Positions 47,869 to 56,534 of a stretch of DNA of 64,000 nt are shown here, one piece after another (positions within the stretch are counted from its first letter, which is position 1; every line of letters starts with the position of its first letter). The notes under the pieces are model-generated. The model had not been told where the DNA came from. It worked only from the letters and a program-made list of their open reading frames with translations, and searched no databases. Made by a program: the position numbers and the translations under genes. Source of the DNA: Bacteroidales bacterium (lineage in GTDB: Bacteria; Bacteroidota; Bacteroidia; Bacteroidales; UBA932); the NCBI GenBank assembly GCA_022653675.1, contig JALCST010000002.1, positions 208,572 to 272,571 on the forward strand, written 5' to 3'.

Positions 47869-48547
47869 ATCCGAGACGTGTTACGATATGATTGCCGTAT
47901 TTGCCGATTTTTTTGCGCAGGCGCGTTATGTTTACGTCTATGGTCCGGTCGAGGACTATCACTTCATCGCTCCAGACCCTTTGCAGGATCTCTTCCCTTG
48001 AAAAAATTCGTCCGGGGTTGTGAAGCAGCAGATTCAATATTTCGAATTCTTTTTTTGTCAATGTGATCTTTTTGCCGTCCATGGTACAGCTCTTCTTGCC
48101 CAAATCCAATTCCAGGGTATCGTATTTGACCGTTTCGGGTTCCGGAGGATGGGCGGAGGGGCCATAAGTCCGGCGCAGCACGCTTTTTACCCTGGCTATC
48201 ATCTCCCTCGTGGAAAAAGGCTTTGCTATGTAGTCGTCGGCACCGAGGTTGAGGCCGGCTACCTTGTCGTCCATGTCGTCCTTGGCCGTACAGAATATGA
48301 TCGGAATGGAAGCGGTCCTTTCGTTCTTTTTCAATGTCATGGCCATCTTGAAGCCGCTCATCCCTCCCATCATCACGTCAAGCAGTATCAGCGAGTATTG
48401 GTCTATTGGCAGATCGAGGGCTTGTTCGGCACTGTATGCGACATCGGCTTCGAATCCTTCCACTTCGAGATTGAACTGCATGATTTCGCAAAGCGACTCC
48501 TCGTCGTCGACGATCAGGATTTTATATTTGGCGTTATCCTCTGCCAT
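47849..48547 (-). CDS. Response regulator transcription factor, PhoB/OmpR-like
   Basis: ILIVDDEESLCEIMQFNLE receiver, LILLDVMMGGMSG, C-terminal winged helix EFEILNLLLHNPGRIFSREEILQRVWSDEV. Confidence 0.94.
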   Translation of the reverse strand: MAEDNAKYKILIVDDEESLCEIMQFNLEVEGFEADVAYSAEQALDLPIDQYSLILLDVMMGGMSGFKMAMTLKKNERTASIPIIFCTAKDDMDDKVAGLNLGADDYIAKPFSTREMIARVKSVLRRTYGPSAHPPEPETVKYDTLELDLGKKSCTMDGKKITLTKKEFEILNLLLHNPGRIFSREEILQRVWSDEVIVLDRTIDVNITRLRKKIGKYGNHIVTRLGYGYGFE

Positions 48548-48640
48548 ACTTCACATTAGCTGGTTCCTGCAAATATAGGCCTTTGCAGTCAAGTTGGCAA
48601 AACGGGGGCCTTTTTTTAACGGAAATGTAATATTCCGGCT

Positions 48641-48916
48641 TTACGGGACGGGATCATAGCCGCTTCCGCCCCACGGATTGCAGCGTAGGATTCTCCAGAC
48701 GGCGAGAAGGCCGCCCTTTATCGGACCGTATTTCTTTATGGCCTCGACGGCATACTGGCTGCAGGTAGGAGTGAAGCGGCAGCATTTGGGGTGCAGGGGA
48801 GAGAGGCAGACCTGGTAGAATTTTATCAGGATCAGGAAGGGAACCGAGACGATCTTTTTAAAGACTCTCAGAAATTTTTTCCACGATGTTTCCGATTCTG
48901 GCTGAGATTGTTCCAT
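48641..48916 (-). CDS. yidD: Membrane protein insertion efficiency factor YidD
   Basis: [62 protein letters not shown]. Confidence 0.96.
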   Translation of the reverse strand: MEQSQPESETSWKKFLRVFKKIVSVPFLILIKFYQVCLSPLHPKCCRFTPTCSQYAVEAIKKYGPIKGGLLAVWRILRCNPWGGSGYDPVP

Positions 48917-49217
48917 AATCCGATATATTTTTTCCTATATATACAAACAGAATGTCGAATCCTCCTTCGGGCATGTTTTTGCGCGCAGTCGTTCTCCATG
49001 CCTCGCGTACGCGCCGTTTAATAAGGTTGCGGTCCACCGCATGCCTGAATATCCTTTTGGGTACCGATATTATTATTCTCGGTATGCCTAGGGAGTTGCA
49101 CGGGGTAAAATATGTTTTGAACGGGTAGGAAAATATGACCGTTCCGCATTTGACAAGTTCTTCTTCCTCCTTTCGTGACGATATGCGTTCCCTTTTCCCG
49201 AATCCGTTGTCCATCAT
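48858..49217 (-). CDS. rnpA: Ribonuclease P protein component
   Basis: [26 protein letters not shown] signature. Confidence 0.92.
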   Translation of the reverse strand: MMDNGFGKRERISSRKEEEELVKCGTVIFSYPFKTYFTPCNSLGIPRIIISVPKRIFRHAVDRNLIKRRVREAWRTTARKNMPEGGFDILFVYIGKNISDYGTISARIGNIVEKISESL

Positions 49218-49954
49218 TCGGATGATTTGAGATATATTTCCAGAGCCTTGGCAATAGATGGGGCTTCTGGGGTCGGGGCTTCTATGACGGATTTCAGTTT
49301 GGCCACCTTCATGGCTTTTGCGGTCGAAGGCCCGTAGGTCGCGAAAAGCATGTTCCCCTGCTTGAAATCGGGATGATTTTCGATCAGTGAAGCGATGTCC
49401 GACGGAGAATAGAAGACGAGCATCTGGTATTTACTGAGGTCGATCGCTTTTAAATCCACGTGTACGGTTCTAACCAAAATCAGATTGTCATGCTTTATGT
49501 GGACTTTGTTAAATGACCTGTTTAATTCGGGCTTGACAATATCCGTATATGTAACGATGAATTTTTCGCCCTTATGTTTGGTGCCTATGGAAGTTAGTAT
49601 GGAATGCTGGGTCCCGTCGCCGAAGAAAATCTTGCGTTTGCGATAAACAATGTATTTCTGGAGATAAAGTGCTATGGATTCGGAAATGCAGAAATACTTC
49701 ATGGTTTCAGGTACGGTGTAACGGATTCCCTTGCATATTTCGAAGAAGGAATCTATTGCTGTGCGTGAGGTGAACACTATGGCGGTATAGTCGGGAATGT
49801 TGATTTTCTGAGCTCTGAAATCGCGCAAGTCGATATGTTCGGCTTTGAAAAAAGGTTTGAAATCGATGTTCAAGCCATACTTGGCAACCAAATCGGAATA
49901 GGGAGAAGTGCTGACAGGAGGAGTCTGTGCAACCAGAATGTTCTTTATGTTCAT
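49214..49954 (-). CDS. hemD: Uroporphyrinogen-III synthase
   Basis: IVFTSRTAIDSFFEI, LVFYSPSDIASLIE, FATYGPSTAKAMKV; context hemD-rnpA-yidD. Confidence 0.85.
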   Translation of the reverse strand: MNIKNILVAQTPPVSTSPYSDLVAKYGLNIDFKPFFKAEHIDLRDFRAQKINIPDYTAIVFTSRTAIDSFFEICKGIRYTVPETMKYFCISESIALYLQKYIVYRKRKIFFGDGTQHSILTSIGTKHKGEKFIVTYTDIVKPELNRSFNKVHIKHDNLILVRTVHVDLKAIDLSKYQMLVFYSPSDIASLIENHPDFKQGNMLFATYGPSTAKAMKVAKLKSVIEAPTPEAPSIAKALEIYLKSSE

Positions 49955-49958
49955 TGTC

Positions 49959-50639
49959 TTAGAAAGTTATGACAGCTTTTGCAAAAGCTGCAGTCGGCAA
50001 AATTTCAAGGATACAAAGATACAAAAAACCGAAAAAAGAAGAAAACCCATCTGAATTGAGCTTTCTAAAAGCCTTAATATCACAACATAGGTTAAAGAAT
50101 ACCAAAGCCGCGATCGAGATATTGAAAGATAGCTTTTCCGGAAACGAAGGAATGGCGAAACTGAGAATCAAAACAAGGAACAGGACGAGTGCAAACAGGA
50201 TGAAGTATGACAGGACGCTGTTGAAAAGGTATTTTATTATCTCATTGTTGTTGGTTATCCATGAAATTATTGCGAAAACGATAGCTCTCAGCAGGAAATA
50301 ACCGAATATGATGCCCCAGATGCAAAAGAACGTTACATGTTCCGGATGGGTGGCGGCGAAACCGCCCCTGCAGAATCCGAGCCTTATGGCGAAAAAGGAA
50401 ACGGCGAAGGTACAAATGAATGCGATTATGTTGCGTGGCTGGAAGAATTCCCTCTTGTTTTCAAGGTCATACCATTCGGTGTTTTTTAAGAAAACGCCCA
50501 TTATTCTGCCGGTCACCGAGAACAGGGTGTCGGCTTCGAGCAGGAACGCGGCGGTCAGCACCACGACGATAGCCGAAGTAAATGTAAATCCCTGCTGTGC
50601 CTTGGCCAGCAGTTCCGAAATCTGAATCGCATCCGGCAT
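49959..50639 (-). CDS. DUF4271 domain-containing membrane protein
   Basis: Multi-TM protein adjacent to hemD, C-terminal LYLCILEILPTAAFAKAV. Confidence 0.75.
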   Translation of the reverse strand: MPDAIQISELLAKAQQGFTFTSAIVVVLTAAFLLEADTLFSVTGRIMGVFLKNTEWYDLENKREFFQPRNIIAFICTFAVSFFAIRLGFCRGGFAATHPEHVTFFCIWGIIFGYFLLRAIVFAIISWITNNNEIIKYLFNSVLSYFILFALVLFLVLILSFAIPSFPEKLSFNISIAALVFFNLCCDIKAFRKLNSDGFSSFFGFLYLCILEILPTAAFAKAVITF

Positions 50640-50875
50640 CAGTTTCCTCTTTTGGATTTATACCCCGCAGCTGTTAGGATAGAGACGATTTTGTCACGGA
50701 AGTCCCCCTGAATGAGGATTTCCCCATCTTTTACGCAACCGCCCGATCCGCACTGCGTCTTCAGCTTCCTGGCGAGGGTTTCCATCTCCTCTTCAGTACC
50801 TTCGAAGCCGTCTACCGCAGTTACCTGCTTCCCCGAACGGTGGCGTTTGTCTATCCTGACAATTATCATTTCCAA
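50639..50875 (-). CDS. SUI1/eIF1 family translation factor, YciH-like
   Basis: KRHRSGKQVTAVDGFEGTEEEMETLARKLKTQCGSGGCVKDGEILIQGDFRDKIVSIL. Confidence 0.93.
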   Translation of the reverse strand: MEMIIVRIDKRHRSGKQVTAVDGFEGTEEEMETLARKLKTQCGSGGCVKDGEILIQGDFRDKIVSILTAAGYKSKRGN

Positions 50876-50885
50876 TAATTTTCGG

Positions 50886-50893
50886 CAAAGTTA
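50886..50893 (-). promoter_or_regulatory. Putative -7 box TAACTTTG for SUI1-like gene
   Basis: caaagtta on plus strand. Confidence 0.5.
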
Positions 50894-50914
50894 ATGATAA
50901 AATCGCATTTTAAG

Positions 50915-50922
50915 TATATTTG
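50915..50922 (+). promoter_or_regulatory. Putative -7 box TATATTTG for DUF2723 gene
   Basis: TAnnTTTG match, 27 bp before ATG 50950. Confidence 0.55.
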
Positions 50923-50949
50923 CACTGAATGCACAAAGACTCTTAAATA

Positions 50950-53900
50950 ATGACAGAGAAAAAATTCAGGAAGACCAACAACATAATTGCCGTTGTAATC
51001 CTTGCCTTATCGGCTTTCGTATATCTCTCCACCATAGAGCCGACTGCAAGTTTCTGGGACTGCGGGGAATTTATCGCTTCGTCGTATAAGCTTGAAGTCG
51101 GGCATCCTCCGGGAAACCCGGTTTTCCAGATGATAGCGAGAATATTCACGCTGTTCGTCGGGAAGGAACATGTCGCGGCGGCCGTTGACAGCATGTCGGC
51201 GTTGTGTTCCGCCCTTACCATCTTCTTCCTGTTCCTCACGATCGTACATTTCGGACGCAGGCTGGTGCAAAAGACGAGAGGCGGAAATATAAGCGATGCG
51301 AGTGCAATAGCCATATTCGCTTCCGGGATCGTTGGCGCACTCGCATACTGTTTCTCGGATACGTTCTGGTTCTCTGCGGTAGAAGGGGAGGTCTACGCGA
51401 TGTCGTCCCTGTTCACCGCCGTAGTCTTCTGGTGCATGCTGAAATGGGAGGAGGAAGATAACCCTAAATATGCGAACAGGTGGATCGTCCTGATAGCACT
51501 GCTTATGGGATTGTCCATAGGGGTGCATCTTCTGAACCTCCTGACCATACCTCCGATGGTCTTCATCTACTATTACAAGAAGACCAAGAAACCTGTAACA
51601 TTCTGGCGCGGCTTCGGGGTCCTGATTCTCTCGTTCCTGTTGCTGGCATTTTTGCTGTTCATCGTAATCCCTTACATCCCCAAGATCGCAGCTTACGTTG
51701 ACTTGCTTTTTGTCAACGTATTTCATACGCATTTCAATGTCGGAGCGGTTGTGTTCGTAGTCCTGTTACTTGCAGCCTGTATTTTCGGCATTTACAATAC
51801 TGCAAAAAGGCATTCCTCCTTCTGGAATACGGTGCTGCTCTGCTTCACCATGATAGTTATCGGCTACTCGGCGTTTGCGATGTGCGTCATCCGCGCATCC
51901 GCGAAGACTCCTACAAACGAGTACCAGCCCGACAACCCATTCACCCTTTGCCGTTATCTCGGCCGGGAACAATACGGAAGTTATCCTATAATTTACGGAC
52001 AGTCTTATGTTTCCACATATTCGCTTAAGGAGCCTTCGTACTGGACCCCGCTGGGTAACAGGTATATCAAGGCCAAGGGACCTGCAAGCCCGGTTTACGA
52101 TGCCGGGAGCAAGATGCTGTTCCCACGCATGTGGAATTCTTCGGACAAAAACTACGTGAAATATTACGATATGTATACGCACGGTAAATTCCAGACTTCC
52201 AGGCGTATGATAAACGGGGAAGAAAAAGTTGTGAAAAGGCCTTATCAGAAGGACAACCTCACATTCTTCTTCGATTTCCAGTTGAACTGGATGTACGTGA
52301 GATATTTCATGTGGAATTTCGTCGGACGCCAGAACGATTATCACGGCGAATCACCTAACCTTTTCAGGGGCAATTGGGAGAGTGGAATCAAATTCATAGA
52401 CGAAGCCAGGCTCGGGGACCAAAGCGATGGACCGGATTACATGGTGCATGCCAAGGGGAAGAACCATTATTTCTTCCTTCCTCTCCTGCTGGGGCTCATC
52501 GGGCTTTTCTATCAGATTTCCAAGGATGGCAGGAATAGCTGGATCACTTTCCTCCTGTTCTTCCTGACGGGGATCGCTATAGTGATTTATCTAAATCAGC
52601 CTCCTCTGCAGGTACGTGAAAGGGATTATGCATATGCGGGGTCTTTCTATGTTTTCACAATCTGGATAGGGCTCGGCGTAACTGCGATTTACCAATGGTT
52701 CGAAGGAATAGTGCGTTCCCCGGGAGGGCGTAAGGCTTTGGCTTGTATCGTCGGGGTCGTTTGCCTGGGGGTTCCTACTCTCATGGGGGCCCAGAACTGG
52801 AATGACCACGACCGTTCCGGCCGTTATACGGCACGTGACATAGCTTACAATTATCTGAATACGTGCGACAAGGATGCGATACTTATAACACATGGCGATA
52901 ACGATACATTCCCTCTGTGGTATGCGCAGGAAGTCGAAGGTATCCGCACGGACGTGAGGGTGGTCAACACCTCCCTTCTCGGCACTGACTGGTATATCGA
53001 CCAGATGAAATGGAAAACCTACGAATCCGACCCTCTGCCCATAACCATCGACCGCAAACAATATCTCTATGGAACGAACGACTGGGTTCCTGTAATCGAG
53101 AAGATCAAGAATCCTGTTCCTCTCAATGATGTAATAGACATATTCAAGGACCCGAGATTTGTCCTAAGAATGGAAAACGGAGAGTCGTACGACTTTCTTC
53201 CGGCGCGCAAGTTTATCGTCCCGGTCAACAAGGATAGTGTGAAAAAATACCATATAGTTCCGGATTGCGACTTGGACAAGGTTTGCGACAGCGTGATCCT
53301 CGAAATACCTGAAGGTACGGATTACATAAGCAAGACGGACCTGATCCTTCTCGACGTGATTGCCCATTACAAGTGGAACAGGCCGATCTATATCCTGTCC
53401 CTCGGGGGCGATACCAAGATAGGCCTGCGCAATTACCTGCAGTTCGATGGGTTCGCATACAAGTTCGTACCTATAAGAAGCAAGTCCGCGCTCATGAACA
53501 TGCAGCAGGTCAATACCGATATACTGTTCGATAAACTGATGAAGGAATACCGCCTCGATAACCTGAAGGATACCACGGTGGACTGGGATTACCAGAACCT
53601 TTACACGTGGATGGGCGTCATGCCGCTTCGCAACATGTTCAAGATAGAAGCCCAGAGCCTTCTCGACAAGGGAGATACCGTCAAGGCCGTAGCGATTCTG
53701 GACCGTTGCATCGATGTGATGCCTACCAAGAATTTCCCTTACAACTTTTCCATCTTACAGTCAGTGAACGAGTATTGTATCCTTGACATAATCGATCTTT
53801 ATCTGAAATGTGGGAAGACGGCCGAAGGAATGAAACTTGCCAACGAATTCGTCTCGGAGTCGGTAAAGGCGCTGAGGGTATTCGGCTCCCCTTATAAGGG

Positions 53901-54036
53901 GGCGTTACTGTCGTCGGACAATTACCAGTCCACGATGCTTTATTTCTATTACCTGAAGGATATATTTGAGAAAAATGGCTTGACGGATGCCGCCAAATCC
54001 ATAGGGAAATTGTTATATGGCGGAGAAGGCACTTAA
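50950..54036 (+). CDS. DUF2723 family membrane glycosyltransferase (protein O-mannosyltransferase-like)
   Basis: STIEPTASFWDCGEFIASSYKLEVGHPPGNPVFQMIARIF, NQPPLQVRERDYAYAGSFYVFTIWIGLG, LITHGDNDTFPLWYAQEVEGIRTDVRVVN. Confidence 0.92.
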   Translation: MTEKKFRKTNNIIAVVILALSAFVYLSTIEPTASFWDCGEFIASSYKLEVGHPPGNPVFQMIARIFTLFVGKEHVAAAVDSMSALCSALTIFFLFLTIVHFGRRLVQKTRGGNISDASAIAIFASGIVGALAYCFSDTFWFSAVEGEVYAMSSLFTAVVFWCMLKWEEEDNPKYANRWIVLIALLMGLSIGVHLLNLLTIPPMVFIYYYKKTKKPVTFWRGFGVLILSFLLLAFLLFIVIPYIPKIAAYVDLLFVNVFHTHFNVGAVVFVVLLLAACIFGIYNTAKRHSSFWNTVLLCFTMIVIGYSAFAMCVIRASAKTPTNEYQPDNPFTLCRYLGREQYGSYPIIYGQSYVSTYSLKEPSYWTPLGNRYIKAKGPASPVYDAGSKMLFPRMWNSSDKNYVKYYDMYTHGKFQTSRRMINGEEKVVKRPYQKDNLTFFFDFQLNWMYVRYFMWNFVGRQNDYHGESPNLFRGNWESGIKFIDEARLGDQSDGPDYMVHAKGKNHYFFLPLLLGLIGLFYQISKDGRNSWITFLLFFLTGIAIVIYLNQPPLQVRERDYAYAGSFYVFTIWIGLGVTAIYQWFEGIVRSPGGRKALACIVGVVCLGVPTLMGAQNWNDHDRSGRYTARDIAYNYLNTCDKDAILITHGDNDTFPLWYAQEVEGIRTDVRVVNTSLLGTDWYIDQMKWKTYESDPLPITIDRKQYLYGTNDWVPVIEKIKNPVPLNDVIDIFKDPRFVLRMENGESYDFLPARKFIVPVNKDSVKKYHIVPDCDLDKVCDSVILEIPEGTDYISKTDLILLDVIAHYKWNRPIYILSLGGDTKIGLRNYLQFDGFAYKFVPIRSKSALMNMQQVNTDILFDKLMKEYRLDNLKDTTVDWDYQNLYTWMGVMPLRNMFKIEAQSLLDKGDTVKAVAILDRCIDVMPTKNFPYNFSILQSVNEYCILDIIDLYLKCGKTAEGMKLANEFVSESVKALRVFGSPYKGALLSSDNYQSTMLYFYYLKDIFEKNGLTDAAKSIGKLLYGGEGT

Positions 54037-55847
54037 ACGGCGTTGTTCCGCCATGTAAGAATGCAGTTGGCCGCCCGCCGTCCTACGGTGGCTACCAACT
54101 GCTCTTCCGTTGCGGACTTGACTCCGGAAACAGATTTGAATTTTCTCAAAAGGGCGATTTCCGTTTTGTCGCCGATTCCCTTTATATCCGTCAGAGCCGA
54201 ATGTATTTGCGCCCTGCTTCTGCGATTCCGGTGATGGGTGATTCCAAATCTGTGGGCTTCATCCCTGATTTGCATTAGGATACGGAGAGACGACGAATTT
54301 TTGTCCAAGAAAAGCGGATGCGGATCCCCGGGTATGACTACCTCTTCAAGCCTTTTCGCTAATCCGATGGTGAATATCCTGTCTTGCAGGCCGAGCTTTT
54401 CCAAGGCTATCAACGCGGAATGGAGCTGTCCCTGGCCTCCGTCTATGACAACGAGCTGCGGAAGGGGCTTTTTCTCTTCGAGAAGACGCGAATAACGGCG
54501 GTAGACGACTTCGGTCATGGAAGCGTAGTCGTTGGCTCCGGTTACCGTCCTTATGTTGAAGTGGCGGTATTCCTTTTTGTCCGGCCTGCAATCCTTGAAG
54601 ACCACGCATGAGGCGACGGGGTTGGTCCCTTGTATGTTGGAGTTGTCGAAACACTCTATGTGCACCGGATCCTCTTTCATCCCGAGGTCGTCCTTCAACC
54701 TTTCGACGATTTTGCGCCGGTGCTCGTCCGGTCTAAGGTATGCTTCCTGCTTAATGGCATCCGTCTTCATCGCCTCCGCATTCTTCAGGCTCAATTCAAG
54801 CAACTTAAGTTTGTCCCCGCGCTCCGGAACATGGACCTCGTGTCCCTCTAGATCGTCTCCCGGCATGAACGGGACAAGTATCTCCCGCGACAGCTCCCCA
54901 TATTTGGAGAAAATTTCGCCTATGAAGGCCGATAGCATATCGGAGGGTTCCTCTTCTATCTTGGCTTTCAATTCGAGGCTGAGGGACTGGATTATCGCTC
55001 CGTCCTGTATTCTCATGAAATTGCCGAAACGGTCATCTTCCCCACCCGTAAGGCTGAAGACGTCGACTTTGGTTATGGAAGGGTTGACGACCAGGGATTT
55101 GGCGTAATGCTCTTCAAGCAGGCGTTTCTTATCCTTGTAGCTTTGCGCGGTCTCGAAATCGAGGTTTGCCGCCGCTTCCTTCATCTTGCCGTCGAATTCC
55201 CTTATCAATGGAGCTACTTCGCCCTTTAGTATTGAAATGGCCTTTTCTATTCGCGAGTCATATTCGTTCTCCGAAATGGAACCGTTGCATACGCCTGCGC
55301 ACCTGCCGATATGATAATCCAGGCAGGGACGTATCCTGCCCGAGGATATCGTTTCGTCCGTGAATGTGTGTTTGCAATCGCGCAGGCTGAAAAGATTATG
55401 TATCAATTCAGTAAGTCCACGGGCATGAAGAACGGACCCGTAAGGCCCGAAATATTTCGAACCGTTGTGCACGACCCTTCTTGTAACGAATATCCTCGGA
55501 TACCTCTCAGCTGAGACGCAAATCCAAGGGTAGGTCTTTCCGTCCTTGAGCAGTATGTTATAACGGGGCTGGTATTTCTTTATCAGGTTGTTTTCCAGAA
55601 GGAGGGCGTCCTGCTCGCTGTCCACTACGGTGTGCATCAGATCAGCGATCTTCGCTACCATCACCCTGGTCTTGACATTTAGCTGGTCCGGTGGCCGGAA
55701 ATACGATGACACCCTCTTTTTGAGGTTTTTCGCCTTTCCTACATAAATGACTTTTCCTCCGGCATCCAGGAACCTGTATACGCCGGGCTGGTTTGGAAGG
55801 AATGCCACTTTCTCCTTGGGCGTCATGCTTTCGAATCCTTTAACCAT
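54033..55847 (-). CDS. uvrC: Excinuclease ABC subunit UvrC
   Basis: QPGVYRFLDAGGKVIYVGKAKNLKKRVSSYF GIY-YIG, CLDYHIGRCAGVC, ECFDNSNIQGTNPVASCVVF, LVVIDGGQGQL. Confidence 0.97.
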   Translation of the reverse strand: MVKGFESMTPKEKVAFLPNQPGVYRFLDAGGKVIYVGKAKNLKKRVSSYFRPPDQLNVKTRVMVAKIADLMHTVVDSEQDALLLENNLIKKYQPRYNILLKDGKTYPWICVSAERYPRIFVTRRVVHNGSKYFGPYGSVLHARGLTELIHNLFSLRDCKHTFTDETISSGRIRPCLDYHIGRCAGVCNGSISENEYDSRIEKAISILKGEVAPLIREFDGKMKEAAANLDFETAQSYKDKKRLLEEHYAKSLVVNPSITKVDVFSLTGGEDDRFGNFMRIQDGAIIQSLSLELKAKIEEEPSDMLSAFIGEIFSKYGELSREILVPFMPGDDLEGHEVHVPERGDKLKLLELSLKNAEAMKTDAIKQEAYLRPDEHRRKIVERLKDDLGMKEDPVHIECFDNSNIQGTNPVASCVVFKDCRPDKKEYRHFNIRTVTGANDYASMTEVVYRRYSRLLEEKKPLPQLVVIDGGQGQLHSALIALEKLGLQDRIFTIGLAKRLEEVVIPGDPHPLFLDKNSSSLRILMQIRDEAHRFGITHHRNRRSRAQIHSALTDIKGIGDKTEIALLRKFKSVSGVKSATEEQLVATVGRRAANCILTWRNNAV

Positions 55848-56521
55848 AATACCAGTCCGTTAATGGAGTTTATGAGATAAAATGTCCACATTATTATCAT
55901 CATACCCGCATATGGAACCTTCCCTATTTGTACGATCCACATGACGATGCTTATGACGTTTATCGTTATCCAAAGATACCACTGCTCGGCATATATCCTT
56001 ATCATCATGAACATGGCAGCCATCGAGAGTATAGTGGTAACTGCATCCATAAAGGGGTTGCTGTCCTTGAGATATCTGAGCAGGGCCCATGCGGCTGCCG
56101 TTGCGGCGGCTATGGAAAGCGTGGTATAAAGGATTTCTTTCCATGTCATCCTTCTCGCCTGGACCTTGACGGGATCATCCTTCTTTCTGGCGTTTGTCCA
56201 GCTATGCCATCCGATGAACTGCATAGGGAGGTAATACAGGAGGTTCAATGCGGCGTTGCCGTAATATTTGGTTATGAAGGCTATTATCGCGTAAAGCAAG
56301 ACGTTTGCCGCACCGAAGAAATAATTCAGGATGTTGCCTCTCGCGACGAGAACGTTCCCTATCACGCCCGTAACCGCGGCAAAAAAGCCGAGCCAGTCGA
56401 AGCTGCCGCCTCGTACTACGCTTACTATGTTCATTACCAAGCTGGAAATAAGGACTCCTCCGATCATTATGTAATCGAACGGTTTCAGGGTGCCGAGGAA
56501 CATATTGCCTTTGATTTTCAT
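55823..56521 (-). CDS. pnuC: Nicotinamide riboside transporter PnuC
   Basis: ANVLLYAIIAFITKYYGNAALNLLYYLPMQFIGWHSWTN ... EQWYLWITINVISIVMWI; start MKIKGNMF at 56521. Confidence 0.93.
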   Translation of the reverse strand: MKIKGNMFLGTLKPFDYIMIGGVLISSLVMNIVSVVRGGSFDWLGFFAAVTGVIGNVLVARGNILNYFFGAANVLLYAIIAFITKYYGNAALNLLYYLPMQFIGWHSWTNARKKDDPVKVQARRMTWKEILYTTLSIAAATAAAWALLRYLKDSNPFMDAVTTILSMAAMFMMIRIYAEQWYLWITINVISIVMWIVQIGKVPYAGMMIIMWTFYLINSINGLVLWLKDSKA

Positions 56522-56534
56522 TACGTGTCCGGGT

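Noticed and set aside
49455-49464. TCCACGTGTA inside hemD as a parS site
   Set aside because: Lacks the flanking GTT/AAC arms.
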